The notes: a model not told the origin generated them from the sequence alone. Shown: positions 15,769 to 25,334, counted from the first letter of the stretch. The stretch is 54,224 bases of DNA from Verrucomicrobiaceae bacterium (GCA_947507875.1 CANNQP010000031.1:1-54224); one strand, 5' to 3'. Made by a program: numbers and translations.

Positions 15769-17751
15769 ATGAAACACTCCCCTGCCCCGTCCACGCCCCG
15801 CCGCCTTAGCCTGGCCGGTCACTGGCTAGTGTTCGCCCTCTACCGTTCTATCGAATTCGTACTCCGTTTTGTGCCGCTGCGGCTGGTGTGGTACCTGGGA
15901 CGTGGCCTAGGCGCAGTGGGCTGGCTGGTCGCCAGGCGCTACCGTACCCTCGTGCTGAACAACCTACGCATCGCCTTTGGGCGGGAAAAAGACGCGGCTT
16001 GGTGCCAACAAACTGGACGACAACACTTCATGTCCCTCGTGGCCAATGGGCTCTGCGGCTTGAAGTTGCCCACCATGCCGCAGGAGAAGATCCGCGCCAG
16101 TGTCACCGCCGAGGGCATGGAGCACCTCCAGGCTGCACTGGTCTCAGGTCAACCCGTGCTAGGGCTTGTCTGCCACATGAGCTGCTGGGAGATCCTGGCC
16201 CAACTGCCCGATCTGTGCTCCTTTGGCCGAAAGCCAGCCACCATCTACCAGCCTCTGGGGAACCCTTTCCTGAACGCCCATATTTTGCGCGGTCGTCAGC
16301 GCCTCGGCTACACCATCTTCAGCCGACACGAAGGCTTCACCGGCCCCATGCGCCACCTGAAGGAAGGCGGCACGCTGGGCATCCTGATCGACCAGCACGC
16401 GGGAGACCAAGGGGTCTGGTGCCCTTTTTTCGACCGCCTCGCCTCCACCACACCCGTGGCAGCCATGATCGCCCTGCGCACCCGGGCTGAAGTCGTGACC
16501 CTAGCTGTCTATGACGATGGCCCCGCGCACTGGCGTGTCGTCTATGGACCCGTGCCACCGCTGGCCGTGAAAAAGCCTAGCTTTGAAGACCTGACCGCGC
16601 AGATGAACCTCGCCGTTGAAGGCTTGATCCGCCGTCAACCGCACAGCTGGTTTTGGGTGCATAATCGCTGGAAGACCCCAAAGCCGCGCCTACTCATCCA
16701 GGGCGAACACCGCGGCATCGCCTATGCCCCAGGTTACGATCCTGCCCGACTCCAACCTTTTGAACTACTCGTCCGCTCGCCCAACTGGTTGGGCGATGCC
16801 TGCATGGCCTTTCCCGCCGTGCGGGCGATGAAGGCAGGCCGCCCTGACCTGCGCCTCACCGTCTTCGGCCCAGAAAAACTGCGTGAACTCTGGGAGGCGC
16901 AACCCTTTGTCGATGCCTACGTGGGCAAAGAAAATCGCGAAGGGCTCTTCAGCGTCGCCCGTCGTCTCCGCACCTGCGGCACATCCTTCGATAGTGCTGT
17001 GCTGCTCACGAACAGCACTCGCAGCACACTAGAACTCTGGCTCAGCGGCGTGCCGAGACTCATTGGCTACGCGGGGTCCTTCCGCAGCCGATTGCTCAGG
17101 CTAAAAATCCGCGAACCCCGCACCTCAGGTCGCCCCCAGCATCATGCCGAGCGCTACCTGCACATCGCCCGCACCCTGGGAGCCGCTGCCACTGCCCTAA
17201 AGCCACCGCCAGCACCCAACCCAATTCCACCACGGGCTGCGGATGGCAGCCTAGCGCCGCTGCGCCTGGGCATCTGCGCCGGTGCTGAATACGGTCAGGC
17301 GAAGCGCTGGCCGCTCGACCGCTTCGCCCAGGTCATCCAGCAGGTCAGCGCCGCCCGACCCGGCATTCAGTGGGAGTTCTACGGGGCACCTGGAGAAGCC
17401 GCCCTGGGGGAGCAACTCTCCGCACTTGTCGGCCCGGACTTCCCCCACCAGAACCTAGTAGGCAAAACCCGCCTGCGTGAGCTCATCGACCGCCTCCGCC
17501 TGTGCCACCTGCTCGTCACGAACGACACCGGCACCATGCACCTCGCCGCTGCACTCGGTGTACCAACAGTCAGCCTCTTTGGTTCCACGGAGCCCATTCT
17601 CACCGGTCCCCTCGGGTCACAGCACACCGTACTCAGGCATCAACTGCCGTGCAGTCCCTGCTTTCAGCGCAGCTGCCCCCTGGGCACCTACGAGTGCATG
17701 ACCCGCCTCACCCCCGAACAAGCCACCCAGGCCGTGCTGAGTGCCCTCTGA
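15769..17751 (+). CDS. Fusion of lipid A acyltransferase (LpxL/HtrB type) and GT9 heptosyltransferase (WaaF type)
   Basis: One 660-residue frame carries two enzymes. Residues ~15-310 form a lauroyl/myristoyl acyltransferase: membrane segment FVLRFVPLRLVWYLGRGLG, the HX4E active site HMSCWE (H136, E141), and ILIDQHAGDQGVWCPFF. Residues ~335-660 form an ADP-heptose:LPS heptosyltransferase of family GT9: LLVRSPNWLGDACMAFPAVR at the start and TNDTGTMHLAAALGVPTVSL in the nucleotide-binding half. The C-terminus has PCSPCFQRSCPLGTYEC. Both steps belong to lipid A/LPS core assembly at the cytoplasmic face of the inner membrane. No stop or frameshift separates the halves, so this is a real fusion. Confidence 0.9.
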   Translation: MKHSPAPSTPRRLSLAGHWLVFALYRSIEFVLRFVPLRLVWYLGRGLGAVGWLVARRYRTLVLNNLRIAFGREKDAAWCQQTGRQHFMSLVANGLCGLKLPTMPQEKIRASVTAEGMEHLQAALVSGQPVLGLVCHMSCWEILAQLPDLCSFGRKPATIYQPLGNPFLNAHILRGRQRLGYTIFSRHEGFTGPMRHLKEGGTLGILIDQHAGDQGVWCPFFDRLASTTPVAAMIALRTRAEVVTLAVYDDGPAHWRVVYGPVPPLAVKKPSFEDLTAQMNLAVEGLIRRQPHSWFWVHNRWKTPKPRLLIQGEHRGIAYAPGYDPARLQPFELLVRSPNWLGDACMAFPAVRAMKAGRPDLRLTVFGPEKLRELWEAQPFVDAYVGKENREGLFSVARRLRTCGTSFDSAVLLTNSTRSTLELWLSGVPRLIGYAGSFRSRLLRLKIREPRTSGRPQHHAERYLHIARTLGAAATALKPPPAPNPIPPRAADGSLAPLRLGICAGAEYGQAKRWPLDRFAQVIQQVSAARPGIQWEFYGAPGEAALGEQLSALVGPDFPHQNLVGKTRLRELIDRLRLCHLLVTNDTGTMHLAAALGVPTVSLFGSTEPILTGPLGSQHTVLRHQLPCSPCFQRSCPLGTYECMTRLTPEQATQAVLSAL

Positions 17752-17992
17752 TCCCCAAACCCGGTCATCTCTGACACGAAATGGCCGAATCGCCGCCCAT
17801 GCACGGGCGGACTATCCCTTGCGCTCCAATCAGCCCATGGGGCTGAGGCTGTCGGCCTGGAAAGTGGAGGCCCTCGTGCGACGCATCGCAGATCAGTAGC
17901 TGCCCTCCAGCCAAACCTCATCTTGCCGTGATCGGTGAGGCTCCGAGAGGATGGCGCCGGTCTTACTGCAGGAACGCTGAGGCCATCGAAGG

Positions 17993-18025
17993 CAAAAAAA
18001 AGAGCCTCCGGTTGGGGAGGCTCTT
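17993..18025 (-). terminator. Rho-independent terminator of the PEP-CTERM operon
   Basis: On the minus strand AGAGCCTCC pairs with GGAGGCTCT around a short loop and is followed by a run of eight T. It lies 34 bases downstream of the PEP-CTERM gene stop. The rest of the 307-base stretch 17752-18058 shows no gene. Confidence 0.9.
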
Positions 18026-18058
18026 CAAAGAAAGATGAAGCGGAGAAAGTGAGCGAAC

Positions 18059-18616
18059 TCACGCAACGCGGCGGCGACGGAGCATGATGCCCATCAACCC
18101 AACGCCCAACAGCAAAGCCCGAGTCGGCTCAGGGATAACGCCAGCGGTCAATCCGGTCAGGGTGGCGGAAATAGAGCTTCCGGTTCCATTAGCAGTCAGA
18201 TCTAAACCCGAAATGGTGGTAAAATCAAAACCCGAGTCTGCGGACGTAAAGTTGACCGTCGCATTACCTGAAGCAGCAAGAGCAGACCAAGTTCCTCCAG
18301 AGTATAGCGCCTGTCTAAAACTAGAGTCGAACAGCGTGATGCTGAACTGGGACGTTGGTGGTGATGCAATCGTGCCACTCAGCGTAAGACTAGCACTGTT
18401 CCCTGCAATGCTAACGGTTGGAACGATACCACCCACAACATTATTACCAAAATCAGTACCGGTAATGGTTGTGCTCGTCGATGCTTGAGAGGTCGTAAAC
18501 CCGCTACTACCTGTATCAATCGAGAAGGAGCTAGTTCCAAAGTTAGTGATAGTGACAGCCGCCTCTGACAAAAAGGCAACACCGCTAAACAAGATCGTAA
18601 GTGCGATTTTTTTCAT
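18059..18616 (-). CDS. PEP-CTERM sorting domain protein
   Basis: The 185-residue product has a Sec signal peptide (KKIALTILFSGVAFLSEAAV), a Ser/Thr/Gly-rich low-complexity beta body, and a C-terminal tripartite tail: IPEPTRALLLGVGLMGIML followed by RRRRVA. The tail is the PEP-CTERM signal recognised by the exosortase system, which moves proteins to the outer surface in exopolysaccharide-forming bacteria. No exosortase gene is in the window. It starts 19 bases after the stop of the upstream exported protein gene and ends before a strong terminator, so both form one operon. The body gives no functional clue. Confidence 0.88.
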   Translation of the reverse strand: MKKIALTILFSGVAFLSEAAVTITNFGTSSFSIDTGSSGFTTSQASTSTTITGTDFGNNVVGGIVPTVSIAGNSASLTLSGTIASPPTSQFSITLFDSSFRQALYSGGTWSALAASGNATVNFTSADSGFDFTTISGLDLTANGTGSSISATLTGLTAGVIPEPTRALLLGVGLMGIMLRRRRVA

Positions 18617-18635
18617 AATACTAATTTGTTGAAAC

Positions 18636-19685
18636 TCAGAACGGACGATTTTTGGTCAATAACGTGTTCGAACCCAGCGGGTTGAGCTTATTGATAATAA
18701 TGGCTGAGCCAGCTGCAATGATTTGGTTATCACTGTTTGGATTACCAAAAGTTCTCCTGCGCCAATTGGTACCATCAAACCAGTAAGTGTTCCAGGTTCC
18801 TGAAATCAAAATCTGAATCTGGTCAGCACTGTTGACGTTAGAATTAGCAACCCATCCAGAAATGTTTTGAATGCCGCTGTTGATCAAGGTGATGTCCACT
18901 GGCCAATGACTTCCAAGAAAAGAAAGGCCTGACGACCGAACCAAATCCGCTCGATTTGTCATCGGCACAGATCCTGTGATGTTGAGGGCAAGTGCGGCAG
19001 TTCCGATTCGACTGAAAATAAGACCTGCTTCGGGCTTGATGATCTGATTAGTGGCATCAGGATTACCAAAAGTGCGGCGAGTCCAACGATTGTTTGTGGT
19101 GTGAAAATAATATGTATTCCATGTACCATTCACCAAGAGCATCACCTGATCTGCTAAATTGGGATCGTTGTTTTTTACAATGGCCGCTGAATTGCCAAAG
19201 AAGGAACCCAAGGTGTCACAATCGTAGATTTGATAACGATCGCCCGCAGCAAGGCCGATGGTGGTGAGATTGGTGGTCTCACTGGCGTCCAGCGTGACGG
19301 TGGTAGCGGTGTTCGCCACGGTGCTGGACAGAAGGAAGGTGCGACCTTCAGCTGCACCAGAAAGGATCTTCAGCACCTTGGGGGTAGCGGCCTGGGAGAG
19401 TTCACCTGCGGTCCAGGTGGCCGTGTTGTTCACCAGTGTGTTTGACGTAAAGCTGGTCAGAGCCCCTGCAGAGGCTCCATCGATGGGGGTGACTTGGTCT
19501 GCTTTCGTCGCGTTCGAGAGAAGCGGGGCCGAAAGTAGCGTGAGCGAACGCGTGGTGCCGTTCGGGGAAGGCGTGATGTTCAGGGTGATGAAACCCACCG
19601 GATCAGTGACGGCCTCGGCAGCGGCCTGACTGCAGAGAAGCAAACTGGCGAGTCCGAAGGACAAGGCGAAGGGCTTGATGTTCAT
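18636..19685 (-). CDS. Exported repeat protein, TIGR02597-like
   Basis: The 349-residue protein has a signal peptide ending around AAAEA. The start VTDPVGFITLNI and the overall pattern resemble the TIGR02597 family found in Verrucomicrobia; the assignment is from memory and moderately sure. Two internal repeats of ~48 residues are clear: about 178-226 (ADQVMLLVNGTWNTYYF then RRTFGNP and NQIIKPEAG) and about 287-333 (ADQIQILISGTWNTYWF then RRTFGNP and NQIIAAGSA). They are probably beta-sheet units of a surface protein. It is first in an operon with the PEP-CTERM gene. Biochemical function unknown. Confidence 0.7.
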   Translation of the reverse strand: MNIKPFALSFGLASLLLCSQAAAEAVTDPVGFITLNITPSPNGTTRSLTLLSAPLLSNATKADQVTPIDGASAGALTSFTSNTLVNNTATWTAGELSQAATPKVLKILSGAAEGRTFLLSSTVANTATTVTLDASETTNLTTIGLAAGDRYQIYDCDTLGSFFGNSAAIVKNNDPNLADQVMLLVNGTWNTYYFHTTNNRWTRRTFGNPDATNQIIKPEAGLIFSRIGTAALALNITGSVPMTNRADLVRSSGLSFLGSHWPVDITLINSGIQNISGWVANSNVNSADQIQILISGTWNTYWFDGTNWRRRTFGNPNSDNQIIAAGSAIIINKLNPLGSNTLLTKNRPF

Positions 19686-19935
19686 GACTGATGAAGCTGA
19701 AAAAAGGAATTATTCCTTATTTCACCTAAAGACTAGAAAAAAGTTTAGCGATACACAAGACGTTTTTCGTCAAGGTTTTGTATAGATGGCCCAAAACCTT
19801 GATTTTTCTTGTGCTAACCCAACGAGAGAAAAATAACCAGCAGGCGGGGCGTCCTGAGGCACTCCGAGGTATTCGGATCGCATGTTCAGGGGATGGAGAT
19901 TGATCCTGAGCGCAGGGCGGCCTACAAAGCACCGC

Positions 19936-22062
19936 ATGAAACCCCACACCGCCTGGATTGGGCTCACTGCACTCGCCTGTCTGGCCAGTGCTCTGGGTCA
20001 GCCTGCGGCTTCGACCATGACTCCGCCGCTTGCTGCCCCACGCCCCCATTCTTTCACCCACCATGGCCTCACGATCGAAGATCCGTGGCACTGGCTGCGC
20101 GATCCAGCCTACCCCAAGATCAAGGACAAGGCGATCCTGGACTACCTGAAGGCGGAGAACCGCTACTTTGAAGCGCACATGAAAGCGCAGCAGCCGCTGG
20201 TGAATACGCTGTTCCAGGAGCTGAAGGGCCGCGTGCAGGAGGACGACAGCACCGTACCGGTGAAAGATGGCGATTGGCTCTACTGGTCCACCTTTACCGA
20301 GGGCTCGCAGTATCGCCGGCACTACCGCCGACTAGCCAACGGTGGGCCTGACCAACTGATCCTGGATCAAAATGAACTGGCGAAGGGCAAGGAGTACTTC
20401 CAGCTCGCCGACCTGGTGATCAGCCCGGATGGGAAGCTGATGGCTTACGCCTACGATGACGATGGCTCGGAGCGCTTCGAGGTCCACTTCCGCGACCTGG
20501 AGACGGGACGCGAGCTGCCGGATGTGATCCCTGGCACGCTGTCCAGCCTGGTGTGGAGTGCCGATAGCCGTGGGCTGGTTTTTGGTTACGCCAACGACAA
20601 CTGGCGCACGGACAACATCCACTACCACCGCCTGGGGGATGACGTGAAAAAGGCCAAGCAGATCTACCAGGAGCCTGACATCGGCTTCAGCTGCGATGTG
20701 GACCTGAGCACGCAGGAGGACTGGATCATCCTGGGCACGGGCGATCAGGTGACGAGTGAGGTGCGCCTGATCCCGACGGCGAACCCGCTGGCGGAACCGA
20801 TCCTGGTCAGCCCGCGCAAGGTGGGCCGCGAGTATGATGTGGATGTGCGGGATGGCGTGCTGTACATCCACACGAACGATGAGCACGTGAACTTCCGCAT
20901 CGCCACGGCCAGCCTGGAGCAGCCGGGCGTGTGGACGACGCTGATCCCTGGCTCCGACCGGCATTACCTGACGGACATCGCGCTCTTTCGGGATTTCTTT
21001 GTCACCGAAGGCCGGATCGATGGGCTGGATCAGATCGAGATCCGCCACTACGACACGCCCCAGGTGGTGGAGCCGATCGTCTTTCCTGAATCGAGCTACA
21101 CCGCTGGCTTGGGCGTGAACGCGGAGTATGCCACCGAGCGGCTGCGCATCGACTACGAGTCGATGGTGACCCCGGCGACTGACTATGACTACCACGTGGC
21201 GGAGAAGCGCCTGGAGACGCTGAAGGTGCAGCAGATCCCGAGCGGCTACGATGCCAGCCAGTATGTGACCGAGCGCCTGATGATCCCCGCGCGGGATGGC
21301 GTGCTGGTACCGGTGTCGCTCTTGATGAAAAAGGACTTCCCGCGCGATGGCAGCCGCCCGCTGCACCTCTACGCGTATGGGGCCTACGGCCATGCGACGC
21401 CGCCTGACTTCAGCACGAGCCGGCTCTCGCTGGTGGATCGCGGCTACGCGTATGCTTTGGCCCACATCCGTGGTGGCGATGACCTGGGCTACCAGTGGTA
21501 CCTGGATGGCAAGCTGCAAAAGCGCACGAATACCTTCAATGACTTCGTGGATGTGGCGCGTGGCCTGATCCAGCGGGGCTACACGGCGCAGGGGCAAATC
21601 AGCGCCAGTGGCGGCAGTGCGGGCGGTGAGCTGATGGGCGCGGTGATCAATCAAGCGCCGGAGCTCTTCGGTGCGGTCGTGGCGCATGTGGCCTTTGTCG
21701 ATGTGCTGAACACGATGCTGGACGCGGAGCTGCCCCTGACGCCGGGCGAGTGGCCGGAGTGGGGCAATCCCATCACGGACAAGGCCGCGTTTGAGTTCAT
21801 CCGCAGCTACAGCCCGTATGATCAAATCCGCGCGCAGGCCTACCCGCCGCTGCTTTTCACTGCTGGGCTGAATGATCCCCGCGTGACCTACTGGGAACCC
21901 GCCAAGATGGTGGCCAAGCTGCGCGCCCTGAAGACGGACACGAACCTGCTGCTGCTGAAAACCAACATGGGCGCGGGGCACGGCGGCAAATCCGGCCGCT
22001 ACGAGCACCTGCACGAAACGGCGGAGGAGATGGCCTTCATCCTTTGGCAAATGAAGCGCTGA
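19936..22062 (+). CDS. ptrB: Oligopeptidase B-like S9A peptidase, exported
   Basis: ATG 19936 starts MKPHTAWIGLTALACLASALG, a plausible signal peptide, so the 708-residue enzyme is probably periplasmic; an upstream ATG at 19882 is less likely. The propeller domain begins with DPWHWLRDP. The catalytic part has SASGGSAGGELMGAVINQ with nucleophile Ser561 and the oligopeptidase B hallmark FVDVLNTMLDAELPLTPGEW. The acid is in TAGLNDPRVTYWEP and the histidine in GAGHGGKSGRY. Oligopeptidase B cleaves short peptides after Arg/Lys. It opens a same-strand run with the AEC transporter (85-base gap), the PLP enzyme and the phosphoesterase. Confidence 0.92.
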   Translation: MKPHTAWIGLTALACLASALGQPAASTMTPPLAAPRPHSFTHHGLTIEDPWHWLRDPAYPKIKDKAILDYLKAENRYFEAHMKAQQPLVNTLFQELKGRVQEDDSTVPVKDGDWLYWSTFTEGSQYRRHYRRLANGGPDQLILDQNELAKGKEYFQLADLVISPDGKLMAYAYDDDGSERFEVHFRDLETGRELPDVIPGTLSSLVWSADSRGLVFGYANDNWRTDNIHYHRLGDDVKKAKQIYQEPDIGFSCDVDLSTQEDWIILGTGDQVTSEVRLIPTANPLAEPILVSPRKVGREYDVDVRDGVLYIHTNDEHVNFRIATASLEQPGVWTTLIPGSDRHYLTDIALFRDFFVTEGRIDGLDQIEIRHYDTPQVVEPIVFPESSYTAGLGVNAEYATERLRIDYESMVTPATDYDYHVAEKRLETLKVQQIPSGYDASQYVTERLMIPARDGVLVPVSLLMKKDFPRDGSRPLHLYAYGAYGHATPPDFSTSRLSLVDRGYAYALAHIRGGDDLGYQWYLDGKLQKRTNTFNDFVDVARGLIQRGYTAQGQISASGGSAGGELMGAVINQAPELFGAVVAHVAFVDVLNTMLDAELPLTPGEWPEWGNPITDKAAFEFIRSYSPYDQIRAQAYPPLLFTAGLNDPRVTYWEPAKMVAKLRALKTDTNLLLLKTNMGAGHGGKSGRYEHLHETAEEMAFILWQMKR

Positions 22063-22147
22063 CATCTGAAGCCTAGCCAACAACAAGGATGACAAGTCCC
22101 TTGGCAGGTCGCTGAACCCGGCCTAGAAGCACCAGTTCCCCGCTCTC

Positions 22148-23089
22148 ATGCTCGATTTTGCCAGCATTCTCACCGTCGTCATGCCCGTCTATCTGACCAT
22201 GGTGGCGGGTTTTATGATGCGGAAGCGCAGCCTGCTGACGCAAGAGGTGGACGCCGGAGCCATGCGGCTGTGCGTGACACTGCTGACGCCCTGCCTGATC
22301 CTGGAGCGCGTGGTGGGCAATGAGGCCGTGATGCACCCGTTGCCGGTCGTGATGGCCGCAGGCCTGGGCTACGGTCTGGTGGCGCTGGGCATCGCCCTAG
22401 CTTACTTCGCCGCGCCGCTGATCGGGCTGAAAAATCATGAAGGCAGGCGCAGCTTCGCCGTCTCGACGGGGCTGCAAAACTACGGCTTTGTGGCCATCCC
22501 GATCGTCACCGCGCTGTTTCCAGACAAAGGCACGCTAGGGGTGCTTTTCACCTTCACCCTGGGGGTGGAATTGGCCTGCTGGACGGCGGGCGTAGGTCTG
22601 CTGACTGGCCTCGGGAATGCGCCCTGGAAGCTAGCGCTGAATCCGCCGGTGCTGACCATCCTGTTTTCCCTGCTGCTGAACTTTACCGGCCTGCATGCCC
22701 ATGTCCCCGAGGTGGCTTACCGCACGTGCAGCATGATCGGTGCCTGCGCCGTGCCGCTGGCCGTGCTGGTCATCGGGGCCTCCATCGCCGACATCTGGGG
22801 GCAGGAAAAGATGCGCTGGTCCGTGGCGCTACTGTCTCCCCTGCTGCGGCTGGGGGTGATCCCGCTGGCCTTCCTAGCCGCGGCCTGGCTGCTGCCGCTG
22901 TCGGTGGAGCTGAAGCGCATCCTCATCATCCAGGGGGCCATGCCCAGCGCCGTGTTCAGCATCATGGTGGCCCGGCACTACGGCGGTCATGCGCCGACGG
23001 CGGTGCAGTGCGTGCTTTCCACCACGCTGGTCAGCATCGGCACCACGCCGTTGGTCATCGCCTGGGCGCTGCGCTTTGTTGGCGTGTGA
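22148..23089 (+). CDS. AEC (auxin efflux carrier) family transporter
   Basis: This 313-residue protein is almost entirely hydrophobic with about ten membrane helices, starting ILTVVMPVYLTMVAGFMMRK. The N-terminal half has SFAVSTGLQNYGFVAIPIV, the conserved G-x-QN-x-G-F/Y-x-x-P block of the family; the second half ends QGAMPSAVFSIMVARHYGG. Family members move organic acids or related anions across the inner membrane. The next gene starts 28 bases on, so export or import of a substrate or product of that PLP enzyme is possible, but this is inference. Confidence 0.88.
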   Translation: MLDFASILTVVMPVYLTMVAGFMMRKRSLLTQEVDAGAMRLCVTLLTPCLILERVVGNEAVMHPLPVVMAAGLGYGLVALGIALAYFAAPLIGLKNHEGRRSFAVSTGLQNYGFVAIPIVTALFPDKGTLGVLFTFTLGVELACWTAGVGLLTGLGNAPWKLALNPPVLTILFSLLLNFTGLHAHVPEVAYRTCSMIGACAVPLAVLVIGASIADIWGQEKMRWSVALLSPLLRLGVIPLAFLAAAWLLPLSVELKRILIIQGAMPSAVFSIMVARHYGGHAPTAVQCVLSTTLVSIGTTPLVIAWALRFVGV

Positions 23090-23117
23090 CCTTGCATTCC
23101 GCGTTGCATCTGTTGTG

Positions 23118-24251
23118 ATGGCAGGCGTGACCCACCTTCCTGCTCCCCACACCTGGCATTTTGTCGAAAATGAGGCCGAGATCGCCTCCCCTGCCCTGCT
23201 GCTGATCCAGGAGCGCATCGAGCACAACCTGCGGAAGATGATCGAGATCGCCGGCGGGCCGGAACGCCTGCGCCCGCACGTGAAAACGCACAAGCTCCTG
23301 CCTCTGGTGGAGCGTCAGCTGGAGCTGGGCATCACCCGCTACAAGACCTCCACCCTGGCCGAGGCAGAGATGTGCGCCATCGCCGGAGCACCGGACGTCC
23401 TGCTGGCCATGCCCTGCGTGGGACCGAATGGGCATCGACTGGCAGAACTGGCACTGAAGTATCCCGCGACGCACTTTTCGAGCATCGTCGATGATGAAGA
23501 GACGATCCGCGTGCTCGCCTCCGCCGCGCAGCAGCATGGCGTGGATCTGGGTGTCTTTCTGGAGCTGGACTGCGGCATGGGCCGCACGGGCATCGCCCCC
23601 GGTCAGGCGGCGGACTTCCTGGTGCATGTCATCAAGGACACGCCGCGCCTGCTGCTGCGCGGCCTGCATGCTTACGATGGCCAGGTGCATGACGAGGATC
23701 TGGCCACGCGTGAGGAGAAATGCGCAGCGGCCTTGGCCCCCGTGCTGGCCTTTAAAGCGAAGCTGGAAGGTGAAGGTATGATCCTGCGCGAATTCCTGAC
23801 CGGTGGCTCGCCGACCTTTGCCCTGCATGCCCGCCACCCCGACCGCACGTGCAGCCCTGGCACCACGGTGCTGTGGGACTTTGGCTACGGCGACCGCTAC
23901 CCGGACCTGCCCTTTTTGCCTGCGGCGGTGCTGCTGGCTCGCGTGATCAGCAAGCCCGGCCCGAATCGACTCACGCTGGACCTGGGGCACAAGTCGGTGG
24001 CACCCGAAAACCCACACCCACGCGTGCGCTTCGAAGAACTGGCTGATGCCACGACCGTGATGCAGAGTGAGGAGCATCTGGTGCTGGAAACCGACCGCGC
24101 GCACGAGTTCACCATCGGCCAAACGCTGCATGGCATCCCGCGCCATGTCTGCCCCACCGTTTCCATGCATGGCGAGGCCATTGTGGTGCGCGACTATCGC
24201 GCGGTGGAGACCTGGCCCATCACGGCACGCAATCGCAAGATCACGGTCTGA
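23118..24251 (+). CDS. D-threonine aldolase / D-serine dehydratase-like PLP enzyme
   Basis: The 377-residue protein has an alanine-racemase-type N-terminal barrel. The PLP lysine is in RPHVKTHK (K56), followed by TSTLAEAEM and ELDCGMGRTG. The C-terminal beta domain ends with HGIPRHVCPTVSMHGEAIVV; the H-x-C pair there is where D-serine dehydratase-type enzymes bind zinc, whereas some D-threonine aldolases use H-x-D. This mildly favours a D-serine/D-threonine dehydratase or aldolase with a metal. Its TGA abuts the ATG of the phosphoesterase (TGAATG). Substrate cannot be fixed from sequence. The frame is open upstream into the AEC gene, but ATG 23118 fits the family start. Confidence 0.85.
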   Translation: MAGVTHLPAPHTWHFVENEAEIASPALLLIQERIEHNLRKMIEIAGGPERLRPHVKTHKLLPLVERQLELGITRYKTSTLAEAEMCAIAGAPDVLLAMPCVGPNGHRLAELALKYPATHFSSIVDDEETIRVLASAAQQHGVDLGVFLELDCGMGRTGIAPGQAADFLVHVIKDTPRLLLRGLHAYDGQVHDEDLATREEKCAAALAPVLAFKAKLEGEGMILREFLTGGSPTFALHARHPDRTCSPGTTVLWDFGYGDRYPDLPFLPAAVLLARVISKPGPNRLTLDLGHKSVAPENPHPRVRFEELADATTVMQSEEHLVLETDRAHEFTIGQTLHGIPRHVCPTVSMHGEAIVVRDYRAVETWPITARNRKITV

Positions 24252-25307
24252 ATGACGTTTCTGCCCATGATCATGACTGCCCGCCTCAACCGTCGCCGTG
24301 CCCTTCAGACGCTCTTTTGCTCCAGCGCAGCTCTGGGGCTGAATCTGTCCCGCCACGCCCAGGCTGAGGTGGCGAAAGCGGGCCTGCACTTCCTGGCCAT
24401 CGGTGACTTCGGCACGGGGAGCAGCGATCAAAAGGCCGTGTCCCAGGCGATGCAGGACTTCCTGGCCAAAACCAAGCTGACACCGGAAGCGCTGCTGCTC
24501 TTGGGCGACAACTTCTACGGTGCCTCCCATCCCGTGGTCGTGAATGGCAAGGTCATCAAAGGCAAGGAGGCCACTCCCTTCACCGCCGACTCTCCACGCT
24601 GGAAGACGGAGATTGAGGACATGTACCCGGAGGCTGTCTTTGGGTTCCCGATGTATGCCGTGCTGGGGAATCATGACTACCACGACAACCGGGGCGGCGA
24701 GAGGACCCAGCTGGCCTACGCGCAAAAGCCTGGCGTGCGCTGGCGGATGCCCGCCAAGCATTACCGCCAGGACTTCGGCGGCCTGCTCACCGTGCTCTTC
24801 CTGGACAGCAACCTGCGCGAAGTCAGCGGCAAGGACTCCAAGACCAAGAAATACACCCGCGCTTCCTTGAACGGGGAGGAGGTCATCGCCCAAAATGCAT
24901 GGCTGAAAGCGGAGCTGAGCAAGCCGCGCGCCCCGTTCACCCTGGTGGTGGCGCACCACCCCGTTTACTCAAATGGCGATCATGGCGACACCCAGGCCCT
25001 GGTCACCGCCTGGGAGCCATTGCTGCAGGAGCACCGGGTGCATGCCTACCTGTGTGGTCACGATCACGACCTGCAGCACTTGGAGATGGAGGGACGCTTC
25101 ACCTCCCACGTCCTCTCTGGCGGTGGAGGGGCACGCACGCGCAAGCTGGAAACGACTGAGCGCACCATGCCCTACGGCAAGGATGTGCATGGCTTCACCC
25201 ACCTGAACGTGACCGCAGGGGCCATGACCTTTTCCCACCACGGCGTGGACGGCCAGTTGCTGCATCGCTTCGTCAAACGCCCAGACGGCAAGGTGGAAAT
25301 CGGCTAA
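24252..25307 (+). CDS. Exported metallophosphoesterase (purple acid phosphatase-like)
   Basis: The 351-residue product starts with a Tat-like signal (NRRRALQTLFCSSAALGLNL). All calcineurin-fold metal blocks are visible: AIGDFGTGS, LLLGDNFYG, VLGNHDYHD, VAHHPVYSNGDHG and LCGHDHDLQH. The spacing and the GDNFY/GNHDY motifs resemble tartrate-resistant (type 5) acid phosphatases. It probably hydrolyses phosphomonoesters in the periplasm. It is joined to the preceding PLP enzyme with no gap (stop followed directly by ATG), so translation is likely coupled although the biochemical link is unclear. An inverted repeat follows at 25335-25362. Confidence 0.9.
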   Translation: MTFLPMIMTARLNRRRALQTLFCSSAALGLNLSRHAQAEVAKAGLHFLAIGDFGTGSSDQKAVSQAMQDFLAKTKLTPEALLLLGDNFYGASHPVVVNGKVIKGKEATPFTADSPRWKTEIEDMYPEAVFGFPMYAVLGNHDYHDNRGGERTQLAYAQKPGVRWRMPAKHYRQDFGGLLTVLFLDSNLREVSGKDSKTKKYTRASLNGEEVIAQNAWLKAELSKPRAPFTLVVAHHPVYSNGDHGDTQALVTAWEPLLQEHRVHAYLCGHDHDLQHLEMEGRFTSHVLSGGGGARTRKLETTERTMPYGKDVHGFTHLNVTAGAMTFSHHGVDGQLLHRFVKRPDGKVEIG

Positions 25308-25334
25308 GCTCAAGGGCCAACGGAGCGCAGGGAA

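Noticed and set aside
20332..22095. 587-codon frame antisense to oligopeptidase B
   Set aside because: His/Arg/Val-rich low-information translation, a shadow of a GC-rich gene; the sense strand has a full S9A enzyme.
23055..24959. 634-codon frame antisense to the PLP enzyme and phosphoesterase
   Set aside because: It spans two real genes on the other strand and shows no family motif; a GC-rich shadow.
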